From positions 1 through 64,000 of the forward strand of contig JAVSML010020801.1 in assembly GCA_038503035.1 (NCBI GenBank): a stretch of 64,000 nt of DNA, given 5' to 3'. Origin of the DNA: Crocodylus rhombifer. Lineage: Eukaryota > Chordata > Crocodylia > Crocodylidae. The notes under the pieces were generated by a model that was given only the letters and a program-made list of their open reading frames with translations, had not been told where the DNA came from and searched no databases. This document shows, in pieces, positions 20,690-31,199 of this stretch (position 1 is the first letter of the stretch; each line of letters opens with the position of its first letter). Made by a program: the position numbers and the translations under genes.

Positions 20690-21357
20690 CAATCATGGGA
20701 ATTAACTAGTTAATTAATTAGTTAAAAAAGTTAAAGAAAAGACTAAATTTAAACTTTAACTAGTTAATTTTTTCAGCTGTCAACTTTTAACTTTAACTAG
20801 TTTGAAAAAAATATTAACTTTAACTTTTTAAAAGTGTAAGTTGAAAGTTAAAAAAAATGAAATCTGACTTTTCCAGTTTTTCCTGACAGAGCCACACTCC
20901 AGGACTTACATGGAACAATATTTCTGTATTGAAACTCTAAGACTTCTTGTCTGAGAGACAGAGAGCAGTGCGCCTTCCCATGAGAGCTGGTCTCTTAAGA
21001 AGTACAAATCCCAGAGCTCCTTAGCTCATGCTGGCATTTTCTGTGTATTTGCAGAAGTCAGCAGGGAGCTAGCTGGCTGCAGGAGAGAGAAAAAGGAGTC
21101 CCACATGTGTCCATCTAGATGAGTGAACTTTCTTTTTCTCATTTAAACTAATTTTCTCATTTCAGTCTAATTTTGATTTCAGACACTTTCATTGTTTCTA
21201 ATTCAGATGTATTTCATGCCCTTTTGTTACCTTTTGAGCAATAAAAATTGTAGCAACAGGTTTTCTGTGGAAACAGTTTTCATTTGTCACCCGGCTTTGA
21301 ATATCTCCTTTCTGTTTTTCTGGTATACCTATATGATGCATTGAGTGTTACAAAGTA

Positions 21358-22446
21358 TGTCTCAGGAGACAAAGTAATAGGAAATACTTAGCGGCAGTTC
21401 GAGATGCAGCACGCCAGGGGCAGAATGAAGAGCCCACGTGGCTCGTCAACTGGCTTTTTATCCAATTACGGCCAGCCTATGACGTCAGTGTCAAACGCCG
21501 GCTGGTGGAGATAAAAATGGCACCCGATGCCGCAGAGGGGGAGGACAGCATGGGCGAGGAGCTGCAGCCGCCGTCGGCAGCGAGAGGGACTTGCCCCGTG
21601 AGATCCACGGAGCCTGGCAAGTTGGGGCAGACACCGATGGCATGAGATAGAGCACCCAGACAGGAGCCCGCACAGGACAATGAGGGAGCGGCAGGCACGC
21701 CAGTCAGAGACGTAGCTGGAGCAGCACCCGGAAGCAGCACTGACCACAGGTGGGACTGCCAGGATGACGAGGCACGGAGGAAGCCACACCAGGGGAAGAA
21801 GACCTTGGGAGAGCCCTGAGGGGGTTTGTAGTCAGGGCGGGCCTCACCACCAGTTCCAGATGGAGTGATGGGCAGACAAGAATAATGCTGGAGGTGACGG
21901 GTCCAGAGTGGACCAAAAACCCCCAGGGAGAGTCCTGGGAAGGATAGTAAGAGGGCAGGGAGTGGTCTGTTATTCAATATTTTCTTGCTACATTTATTTA
22001 GTTACCCCAGATGGAGGGACATAGGGGAAGGGGGCATGTACCCCGGGGAGCAAGGCTGAAGAAAAGCCTTGGAAGGTTTACCTTTTTTTGTGCTTTTTTC
22101 CCCTGAAGGAAGGGATGTAGGAGAGGATGGCCGATGGGCAGGCCCCTACAGGTGAATGTGGCTACAGGCCGTGGGTGCCTATAGGCAAAGTCGGAAGGCA
22201 TTACCCTCCACAGAGGGGATGAGGCAAACGGACGGGTGATGCACTGAAGGAGGTGTGATGCTGAGGTGTAGGGGTGGCGGAGTCTAGTGAATGACCTCCG
22301 GGCGAACCACAGGCCAGGAGAGAATGGACTAGCAACCCAGGAGGAAGACATCGACTTGGGCGACGACACAAGTAAGTAAGGTGCTCTACAGCTAACAACT
22401 GAGCGAAAGCTGCCCGAGAGCGGCTATTTGAAGCCCAGGAGTCACA
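21358..22446 (+). repeat. 5' LTR of Gmr1-like gypsy element
   Basis: Starts TGTCTCAGGAGACAAAGTAA and ends at ...GTCACA; matched by the 3' LTR starting at 27926. It carries a CRE palindrome TGACGTCA (21480-21487) and a TATA-like ATAAAAAT (21511-21518), both conserved in the 3' copy. The exact 3' border is uncertain by a few bases. No target duplication was found. Confidence 0.82.
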
Positions 22447-22449
22447 GAG

Positions 22450-22467
22450 TGGTGCATTGGCCAGGAA
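22450..22467 (+). other. Primer binding site, tRNA-Gly type
   Basis: TGGTGCATTGGCCAGGAA starts three bases after the LTR end and is complementary to the 3' end of tRNA-Gly(GCC) with CCA, apart from one or two mismatches. This supports the LTR border and + orientation. Confidence 0.65.
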
Positions 22468-22504
22468 CCTCAGGGGCCACCAGGTCAGCATCCAACCCGT
22501 CAAG

Positions 22505-23560
22505 ATGGCTCAGGCAGATCTGCTGGGGCAGAACCTGCAGGCCTTGGCGCAGATTGTGGGTTCACAGCAACGTATATTGGAGCGGCACCAAGATTGGATG
22601 TGACACATTTTGTCGTCCTGTAAAATGCCCAAGATGACATCTGAAGACGACCTGGAGGAATACATTGAGGCCTTCAAGCATCATGCAGTTATCACGGGCC
22701 TTGACAAAGGATACTGGGCCAGCCAGCTGGGGGCCTTGGTGGTGGGTAAGGCCCAAGCAGCCTATAGGGCCTTAACCTGAGAGGAAGCACAAGATTATGA
22801 GGCAGTCAAAGCTGCTATTCTCTATCACCTAGAGATCAGCCCGGAGCACTACCCACGACTCTTCCAGGCCAAGAAGGGGGAAGAGGAGAAGCGACCACGG
22901 GTGTTACTTCAGCGGCTCCATGATCTCATCTGGAAATGGATCAATCTAGCTACATGCACACTGGCAACCCTCATAGATAAGATCATGCTGGAACAATTCG
23001 TACACAATTTGGAAGAGAACCCAGCTCTGGTTCCATCAGCGCTCCCTGGAGTCCTGTGATGAAGCACTGAAACTGGCAGAGTCTTTCACGGGCACTGAGT
23101 TGCACTACCCATGAGAGAAATGGGGGGCCCCACCCCTGGTGCCGGTGGCAAGGGAGACGGAGTGATGGAAGCCTAATTACAGGGCCCTGAGTGGAGACAT
23201 GGTATGCTACCATTGTGGCTGGATGGGACACTTTGTGCAAGAGTGTCTGGAGCAGGCCTCCGAGAGGTGGCGGTCTCATAATTCCCCATGAGGGATGGTC
23301 AAGTCCCCTAAAGAGCCTATTCAGGGGGAGCCCATGGACTGCAGTTTTTGGGGCAGGGGGTGAGAGCCTGGCATGGGAACACCCCGTAGGGTGAGCCTGG
23401 ATCAAGGGCCATCCAGTGTGGGCTGTGTTAGATTCTGGTTGTGCTCAGTCACTAGTTAAGGTGGATCTCTTGAAACATGTCCACAATTATCGAGCGAAGC
23501 CAGTGAGGGTGTCCTGCCTTCATGGGGAAACCCAGAATATACGCCAGGTGTGGACGAACC
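22505..23560 (+). pseudogene. Gypsy gag and protease region
   Basis: The frame from ATG at 22505 encodes a gag-like protein interrupted by stops near 22600 and 22780. Visible parts are the PKMTSEDDLEEYIEAFKHHA segment (about 22630), a zinc knuckle CYHCGWMGHFVQEC (C-X2-C-X4-H-X4-C, about 23204-23248) and the aspartic protease motif VLDSGCAQSLV (about 23426). Gag packs the element RNA and protease cuts the polyprotein. Order and orientation agree with the flanking LTRs. It is broken in several places. Confidence 0.78.
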
Positions 23561-23568
23561 TCTGAGTT

Positions 23569-25040
23569 ATGGAATACCACAGGGAGTTGTTGGTGGGCCT
23601 TGTGCCTCATCAAGCGTGTGACATGCTCTTGGGCCGAGATGGGGCACCACTGTACGATGTCATGGACCGGGTGTGGGACGTCGAGGTCACTTGCAGAGCC
23701 TTAAAGATGCGAGGGGGATGGCTCGGTGACTCGACGGAAGGAGAGGGAACTTCTGAGAGAGATGGGGACGCCGTGGCGGACCTGCAAGACATCACCAGTT
23801 GTCAACAGTTCCAGCTAGAGCAAGAAGAAGATCCTGAACTACAAGAACTATGGGCGTGGGTGAAAGACGAGTCTCATCAGTTGACATCCATCTCCGATCC
23901 TGGGAGTCATTTCGAGGTAAGACACAACCTCTTGTATCAGGTCCAATATGGCGGGGCAGAAAAGGAAGATAGAGTACAACTAGTGGTGCCTTCTTGTTTT
24001 TGGAAGGCAGTGGGGCAACTGGCACATGCCAAACCAGTTGGGGGCCATATTGGGAGGGATCGAACCACTGACAAGATATCCCAATGGTTTTTCTGGCCAA
24101 AAATTGGAGAAGACATGGCCCGTCGAAGCGCAGGTTGTCCCATGTGTCAGAAGGTGAGGGAAAACTGGCCACCCCAAGCCCCGATGAGACCAATGCCCGT
24201 TATTGACCTACCCTTTTTACAAATCACCATGGATGTCGTTGGACTGCTACCTCACAGCAGTAATGGGCACCAATATACCCTGGTGTTCATGGATTATGCA
24301 ACTAGATACCCTGACGGGGTGCCTTTAAGATCTGTAATGGCTCCTCGAATTGTGGAAGAATTGGTGAAATGAATAGCTCGCATGGGAATTCCCCATGAGG
24401 TCCTGATGGACCAGGGTCGAAACTTTATGTCCAGGCTCCTAGGGGGGGGGGGGGGTGTTAAACCTTGTGGATCAAGCAACTGAGGACATTGGTCTATCAC
24501 CCCCAGACGAATGGATTAGTGGAACGATTGAAAGGGATCCTAAAAAAGGTGTTAAGATGGTGCATACAGGATGACCCGCGACATTGGGACTTGATGCTCC
24601 CACTGGCCTTGTTCATACTCAGGGATGCCCCATCAGAATCTCTTGGGTATTCTCCTTTTGAACTCATGTTAGGCCACCAACCATGGGGTTTGTTGCAGAT
24701 CTTCCGAGAAGAATGGGAACATGGCCCAGCAGTTGTCTCTAGCCCATCGCAATATCAACAGGCATTCCAGCGACGCATCCAGAGTGCAAGAGAGCTGGCC
24801 ACAGGCAATTTGCAACAGGCCCAACAACGACAAAAAGAAAAGTATGACTCACACTTAAAGGAGTGGGAGTTTCAACCAGGGCAGAAGGTGCTGGTTCTCT
24901 TACCCACCTCACACAGCAAGCTGCTAACCCAATGGCAAGGGCCATTAGAAATTATACGGAGAGTTGGCCCAGTCGACTATGAAGTTTACTGCCCAGGTCA
25001 CCAGCAAACGAAACAGATTTACCATGTTAATCTGTTATGA
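23569..25040 (+). pseudogene. Gypsy integrase, located before reverse transcriptase
   Basis: Integrase inserts the element's DNA. The HHCC zinc-binding domain (GGHIGRDRTTDKI ... CPMCQK) lies at 24040-24150. The core has FLQITMDVVGLLP (first aspartate, about 24220), VLMDQGRNFMS (second aspartate, about 24403) and HPQTNGLVERLK (glutamate, about 24500). The C-terminal GPY/F-type module (WQGPLEIIRRVGPVDYEV) and IYHVNLL end at 25040. Breaks are a stop near 24370 and a 14-base G run at 24442-24455. Integrase before reverse transcriptase is Ty1/copia order in a Ty3/gypsy-type sequence, known for Gmr1-like elements. Confidence 0.85.
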
Positions 25041-25064
25041 GAATGGCAACAGCCAGAGGGGTGG

Positions 25065-25520
25065 GTGGCATTCAAGGAAGAGACGGCAGATGACCTTGGA
25101 CCGCAAGAACTCAGCCCAGGCCCAAGGGTCCCAGTGCCCTTGAAGGACATCCACATGAGTGATGAGCTAACTATAACTCAGAAAAAGGAAATGTGGGACC
25201 TCCTCAAAGAATTTAAGGAGGTCTTTTTGGAAGACCTTGAATGGCTAAGAAACACCTACCACTCCATCCATACACCCCCAGGCGCAATAGTGCATGACTG
25301 ATGGTGGCTGATACCTCATCATCTAATGGAGGAGGTACGTAAGGAGGTGGAAAAGATGCAGGCACTTGGTGTCATTAAGCCATGCCAAAGCCCTTGGCGA
25401 AGTTCCCTGGTACCAGTACGAAAACCAGATGGGACTCTAAGGCTCTGTGTAGATTACTGAAGGTTAAACAAAATAGCTACATTTGATGCCTTCCCCATGC
25501 CTCGTGTAATGGAATTAGTG
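25065..25520 (+). pseudogene. Gypsy reverse transcriptase, N-terminal part
   Basis: Shows EMWDLLKEFKEVFLEDLE, IHTPPGAIVHD, LMEEVRKEVEKMQALGVIKP, SPWRSSLVPVRKPDGTLRLC and FDAFPMPRVMELVEQI, the fingers and palm start of a gypsy reverse transcriptase. In-frame stops lie near 25301 and 25458. It is cut at about 25521 by a minus-strand CR1 and resumes at about 26858. Confidence 0.85.
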
Positions 25521-26858
25521 GAACAAATCATAGATTTCATAGATTTCATAGACATTAGGGCTGGAAGGGACCTCGGGAGATCATCGAGTCCAGCCCCCTG
25601 CCCAAAGGGCAGGAAGGCAGCTGGGGTCATAGGATCCCAGCAAGATAAGCATCCAATTTACTCTCGAAGGTGTTCAATGTAGGTGCCTGAACCACCTCCG
25701 CTGGCAGACTGTTCCAGACCTTGGGGGCTCGGACAGTAAAGAAATTCTTCCTTATGTCCAGCCTGAAACGGTCTTGCGGGAGTTTGTGACCGTTCGACCT
25801 CGTCATCCCTTGGGGCGCTCTGGTGAACAGACGTTCCCCCAGATCCTGGTGGTCACCCCTGAGAAACTTATAGGTGGCCATCAGATCACCCCTGAGCCTG
25901 CGCTTTTCCAGGCTAAAGAGTCCCATGGCTCTCAGCCTGTCATCGTAAGATCTGTTTTCCTGACCTCTGATCATGCGTGTGGCTCTCCTCTGGACTCTCT
26001 CAAGCTTCTCCACATCCTTTTTGAATTGTGGAGCCCAAAACTGGACGCAGTACTCCAGCTGCAGCCTCACCAAGGCCGAGTACAAGGGGAGAATGATGTC
26101 CCGGGATTTGCTCGAGAAGCATCTATGGATGCACGCCAGCATTTTGGTCGCTTTACTAGCCGCAGCATCGCATTGCAGGCTCATGTTCATGTTGTGGTCA
26201 GTGATGACCCCCAAGTCTCTTTCTTCTGTAGTGCTAACCAACGTAGCACTGCCGAGCCTATAAGGGTGCTGCAGGTTTTTCCTCCCAAGGTGGAGAACCT
26301 GGCATTTTTCGGTGTTAAACACCATCAGGTTCTCGTCTGCCCATTTGCTGAGCCTGTCCAGGTCAGCCTGGATCACCCGCCTGTCTTCTGGCATGGATGC
26401 TTTGCCCCAAAGTTTGGTGTCATTGGCGAACTTGGCCAGTCGACTCCTGACTCCAGTGTCCACATCGTTAATGAAGATGTTGAACAGGATGGGTCCCAGG
26501 ACAGAGCCTTGAGGGACCCCACTGGTCACAGTGACTGCCATCAATCACAACCCCCTGGGTCCGACCACGGAGCCAATTTCCCAGCCAGCGGATCGTGGTG
26601 GAGCCAAGGCCACAACTGGGCAGTTTGGCCAAGAGGTGATCATGGGATACCAGATCAAAAGCTTTTTTGAAGTCAAGATATATGACATCAATCTCTTCTC
26701 CCTCATCCAGGTGATAGGTCACCTGGTCATAGAAGGAAATGAGATTGGTCAAACAAGACCTACCCACAACAAACCCGTGCTGGCTGTCCCTTAGGATGTT
26801 AGCCTGGGCCAGTCCCTCAAGGATGGCCTCCTTAATAAACTTTTCCAGGGCAGCTAGG
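25521..26858 (-). mobile_element. CR1 LINE inserted in the gypsy reverse transcriptase
   Basis: The 3' end carries CATAGATTTCATAGATTTCA octamers at 25528. A long intact stretch of reverse transcriptase and C-terminal region follows (25627-26544, 305 codons): [29 protein letters not shown] where FADDTK is usual, and [12 protein letters not shown]. The 5' truncation is near 26858, where the gypsy frame resumes. Aspartate to asparagine in the active-site block suggests this copy cannot polymerise. Confidence 0.88.
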
Positions 26859-27840
26859 TTCATAACCACCTTAGACCTGGCCAAGGGGTATTGGCAAATC
26901 CCCGTACGGCTGTATGACCACCCCAAGACGGCCTTTGGAACACCCTGGGGCCTATATGAATTTGTGAAGATGCCATTCAGACTGCACGGGGGTGCCACCA
27001 CCTTCCAGCGGTTAATGGAGTGCATCCTGGCGCTGCATGCAGAATACGCAGCAGCGTACATTGACAACATCGTCGTATTCACTCAATCCTGGGGCCAGCA
27101 TCTACACGCCCTTAGAGCCGCATTGACCAAGTTAAGGAGGGCAGGTCTGACCACGACCCCTTGCAAGTGCACAATCGCATACAAGCACATTGGAGGATAA
27201 GGTCAAAGCCATTTGCTCTTTTCAAGCCCTGCAAACACCCAAGCAGCTATGATCCTTTCTGGTCCTGGTGAATTACTATTGTAGATTTGTCCCACAGTTT
27301 TCGAAAATAGTGTCACCCTGATCAGAGGACCTAAAGGGGTCAAACCGGAAGGGGGTCAAGTGGATGGGAGCAATGTTACAAAGTTTTCAAGCCTTAAAAA
27401 AGGTCCTGTGTGAGGAAGTGATTATACACACACCTGATTTTGATAAACCCTTTATAGTACAGACGGACACCTCCGAAGCCGCTGTTGGGGCAGTGCTAAC
27501 CAAGGAAGAAGCAGACTTGAACCAAACTGTGGCTTATGTGAGTTGGAAATTGATGCCAGCTGCATCCAGGTATGCAACAATCGAACGGGAATGCCTTGCT
27601 ATTTGGTGGGCGGTGGAGCACTTCTGTTATTACTTACCCGGGGGAAGTTTATGCTCTTCACTGACCACGCGCCCCTGAAATGGCTCAGTTCCGCCAGAAC
27701 CGATAACCCACAGATAATGAGGTGGGCCTTGGCATTGCAACCCTTCAAATTCCATCTCATATACCGCCCCGGGAAAGACAACATAACAGCCGACTTCTTG
27801 TCTAGATGTGACAAAAGGGCAGAGCGAGACATCAATCAGC
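26859..27840 (+). pseudogene. Gypsy reverse transcriptase C-terminal part and RNase H
   Basis: Resumes at RFITTLDLAKGYWQIPV (26865), then KTAFGTPWGLYEF, and the catalytic box reads YIDN (about 27057-27068) instead of YIDD. Stops and a frame change follow at 27200-27340. RNase H is visible at 27420-27840: PFIVQTDTSEAAVGAVLTKE, YATIERECLAIWWAVEHF, then TDHAPLKWL and GKDNITADFLSR. Then comes a G-rich polypurine tract (27914-27922) and the 3' LTR. Confidence 0.86.
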
Positions 27841-27925
27841 AAAGATGTTGCCCCCCACATAGAATCACAGGAAACTACGGCACACGGCTTGCAGAACCAC
27901 CACAAGGCAACTGGCGGGGGGGTTA

Positions 27926-29060
27926 TGTCCCAGGAGACAAAGTAATAGGAAATACTTAGCGGCAGCTCGAGAAGCAGCATGCAAGGGGTAGAATGAAGAG
28001 CCTGCGCGGCCCATCAACCAGCTTTTTATCTAACTACGGCTGGCCAATGACGTCAGTGTCAGACGCTGGCTGGTGGAGATAAAAATGGCAGCCGATGCCG
28101 TGGAGGGGGCGGACAGCATGGGCGAGGAGCTGCAGCCGCCGTCGGCAGCGAGAGGGACTTGCCCCGTGGGATCCACGGAGCCTGGCAAGTCGGGGCAGAC
28201 ACCGATGGCATGAGATAGAGCACCCCGACCGGAGCCCGCACAGGACAACGAGGGAGCGGCAGGCACGCCGGTCGGAGACGTAGCTGGAGCAGCACCCGGA
28301 AGCAGCACTGAGCACAGGTGGGAATGCTGGGATGATGGGGCATGGAGGAAGCCACGCCAGAGGGAGATGACCTCGGGAGAGCCCTGAGGGGGTTTACAGT
28401 CGGGGTGGGCATCGCCACCAGTCCCAGATGGAGTGATGGGCAGACGAGAATAATGCTGGAGGTGATGGGTCCGGAGTGGACCAAAAACCCCCAGGGGGAG
28501 TCCTGGGAAGGATAGTAAGAGGGCAGGGAGTGGCCTATTATTCAGTATTTTCTTGTTACTTTTATTAGTTACCCTGGATGAAGGGGCATAGGGGAGGGGG
28601 CACATACGCCGGGGAGCAAGGCTGAAGAGAAGCCTTGGAAGGTTTACCGTTTTTTGTGCACTTTTCCCCTAAAGGAAGGGGTGTAGGTGAAGAGGGCCGA
28701 TGGGCAGGCCCCTACGGGTGAACATGGCTACAGGCCGCAGGCACCTAGAGGCATAGCTGAAAGGTGTTACCTCCCACAGAGGGGATGAGGCCAATGGACG
28801 GGTGATGCACCAAAGGAGGCGTGAGGCTAGGATGTAGGGGTGGCAGAGCCCTGTGAATGACAGCCAGGTGTACCGGGCCACCGAGTACACTCGACGACCA
28901 ACCCTGCCTACCAAAGGAACAAGTCATGGCGGGAGAGAACGGGGTTGGTGACCGGGGGGCAAGACGTCGACTTCGGGGATGAGACGAGTCCGTAAGGCTC
29001 GATGTCTTACAACAGAGCCCAAGCCACCCGAGAGTGGCTATTCGAAGCCCGGTGGTCACA
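27926..29060 (+). repeat. 3' LTR of Gmr1-like gypsy element
   Basis: Starts TGTCCCAGGAGACAAAGTAA and parallels the 5' LTR through to ...GTCACA. It keeps the CRE palindrome (28048-28055) and the TATA-like block (28079-28085). Scattered substitutions against the 5' LTR show the insertion is not recent. Confidence 0.82.
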
Positions 29061-30089
29061 GAGTGAGAGAGGGTGAGAAGGATCTAACATTATACAGGTA
29101 TTGGTAAATCGTTTTTCTGAAAACTGTAAGACAAGTCTAACACTGTTTTCAGGTAAAGCAGGATGAGTGCCGAGTAAATTAGTTTGCTTCTATGGGTTTA
29201 TAGAAAAGAAAGCCAACTCGTTGCATTTGAAAATGAAAAACGATGCTAAGAGGCAATTCACCTTGTTCCATGCATGTCTCATGAATCAACTTAACTTTTA
29301 ACTACTGTCTTTTTAACTTACCTTTTAACTAGTTGAAAGTGGAAATACTTAACTTGTAACTTAACTCAAGTTAATTTTAAAGGTTGCTAACTTTTAATTT
29401 TAACTAGTTACATTTTTCATAAAATTTTCCCATGACTGCCCTAGACCAACCACCTGCCCACCGCCCCTCCCACCTGTCTGGGACTCGGTGAACAGCATGT
29501 CCCCACTCGCCGGCTGATCGCTGCTCTGCTCCTGACCCTCCAGGCTGTGTCCTTAGGGTGTGAAATGGCACAGGTCCACTTCCTGCATGAGCATCTTATC
29601 TCACAGCAAACCCCAGACCTCCCAGATGGATGAGCCCATTGCCCTCATTAAGACCCTGAGAAGTATCTAAATTAAGACTTTGGGAACATTTGGGGAAGAT
29701 TGTTCTTAATTACCATTGAAGCCTGGTGTGTCAGGGGCTCAGCTGTGCCTGTTTGGAGGTGAATCATATATTGGCACACTCAGGGGGCTGCAGGAAATGT
29801 GCTGTTTTTAGTCAAGTGACTGTAAACCAGGAGGCCAGACTTTCTGGGCTGATCTCTTTTATTGAACCAAAAGTCACGGGCAGTGCAATAACAGGTCACC
29901 CTAACACATTCTGGTTTCTCGTATGATGCCAGAGCCATCCCAGATGCAATGACACTCCTCACAACTGAAAACCAGGAGGAATTTTAGCTCCAGTCCCCGA
30001 TGAGAGAGACTCTGGGCACAAGGGGTGCCAACAGCCCAGGCAGGTTGATGCTGTGGGGCAGATCCAGTGCAGACCACTGCCCTGGCCTG

Positions 30090-30175
30090 GGAAGGAAAAA
30101 AGCTGCGCAGTCTGGGATCTGAACACAGGACCTCTTACACTCACGGTGAAAGCCATGCCCCTGGACTAAGGAGCC
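30090..30175 (-). repeat. tRNA-derived SINE-like stretch
   Basis: On the minus strand CTTAGTCCAGGGGCATGGC (A-box-like) is followed about 32 bases on by GGTCCTGTGTTCAGATCC (B-box-like). It does not fold as a full tRNA by eye, so it is read as a SINE head. Confidence 0.45.
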
Positions 30176-31044
30176 ACATGCAGGTGGTCACTCATTGCTT
30201 CCACTAGCTGCAGGTTTCCCCTGCCAGGGCTGCCTGTGCCTCCATGGAGCCACACTCCCAGCACCCAGTGGAAGGCAGCCTCATCTGGGGGTGCAGTGGG
30301 GAGTTTCCAGCCTGGCCCCATTTGCAAACTGCTGCCAGCTTCATTTCCACCAACAGTGCAGGAGATCCTGAGCTCTAATCCCCAGTGGACCTGCTCTTTC
30401 ATGTACTGGCTTGGTGGAAATGGCCCCAGGGCTGTGTCCATCCCCACCGTCCAGCCCTAACTGCTTGCCCATGGCCCCCCATCCCAGAGCCCCTGTTACC
30501 TGCTCCTGGGGGCAGGGAAGAAGACGGCCACATGGAGCCCTGTCCTGCAGGGTTCAGGGCAGAGGGAGACGCGGGGCCCTGTGGGGAGCGAGAGCTGCGA
30601 TCACCCTCGTGGCCACCACTGCACCCAGCCCACAAGGAGCCCATGGCCCAAACCCCTGGCCTAGACCCATGAGCCAGGCAGAGAAGCAGCTGCCCCCAGT
30701 GCTTCTCCCTGGCCTGAGCCCCCTATGCTTGGGGCTGAAACACTGCAGCAGGGTCTGGGGAAAGAGGAGGGATTTTCTGCCTCTCTTGAGGAAAGGCCTC
30801 ATCTCTGCCCCCAGCACCACTGGCCCCAACTGTGGCAGCATCAGGGCTGGGCAAGGGAGACAAGGATGCTTCCACAACAGCAAAGCACTAGTCCTGGGCA
30901 AGGGCACAGGGCCCAGCCAGCCTTCACCCCAGCAGGTTTCCCCTTCACAGCCCCTTCCTCCCCACCTGGATCACAACCTGGGGTCATTCCCCCCAGGCCT
31001 GGTGCTGCGGAGCCAGGCTTCAGTGCTGGTGAAGACTAGCCAAA

Positions 31045-31150
31045 AGGCACAACCCTGGTCAGGGTGTAAGAGGCTCAATAGGGCTTGAACCCAGAACCAC
31101 TTGATCCCAAAGCAAGACTCAGCCCCCAAGATCAGGGAGCTACCTACACA
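31045..31150 (-). repeat. tRNA-derived SINE-like stretch, second type
   Basis: On the minus strand GTAGCTCCCTGATCTTGGGG precedes GTGGTTCTGGGTTCAAGCCC, the latter a good RNA polymerase III B box. It differs from the tRNA-Pro-like family at 20530 and 63287. Confidence 0.45.
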
Positions 31151-31199
31151 CAGCTCTTGAGGGCTGTGCTCTCCATGGAGACCAGGGGCAGTGGCAGAC

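Larger units (their letters stand above)
20682..29446. mobile_element. Non-autonomous hAT DNA transposon with 8-base target duplication
   Basis: CCCTAGAC at 20682-20689 and again at 29439-29446 flanks terminal inverted repeats: left CAATCATGGGAA (from 20690), right end reading CAGTCATGGGAA on the other strand (to 29438). An 8-base duplication with CA-starting inverted repeats is the hAT signature. Inside each end are repeated TTAACTAGTT-like motifs, as in transposase-binding subterminal repeats. Without the nested gypsy element the transposon is only about 1.0 kb, with no transposase frame. Confidence 0.82.
29447..31190. other. Non-coding DNA with two tRNA-like SINE stretches
   Basis: No gene seen. 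It contains tRNA-like stretches at 30090-30175 and 31045-31150 (separate entries). Other frames are short and low-complexity. Confidence 0.45.

Noticed and set aside
20600..20690. A functional tRNA-Pro gene
   Set aside because: The head is split by the hAT element, the acceptor stem does not pair and a SINE body follows. The copy at 63287 is likewise not foldable.
21340..29075. Target duplication around the 21-29 kb gypsy element
   Set aside because: The five bases before 21358 (AAGTA) do not match those after 29060 (GAGTG). Either the borders have mutated or the outer bases are misplaced, so none is claimed.
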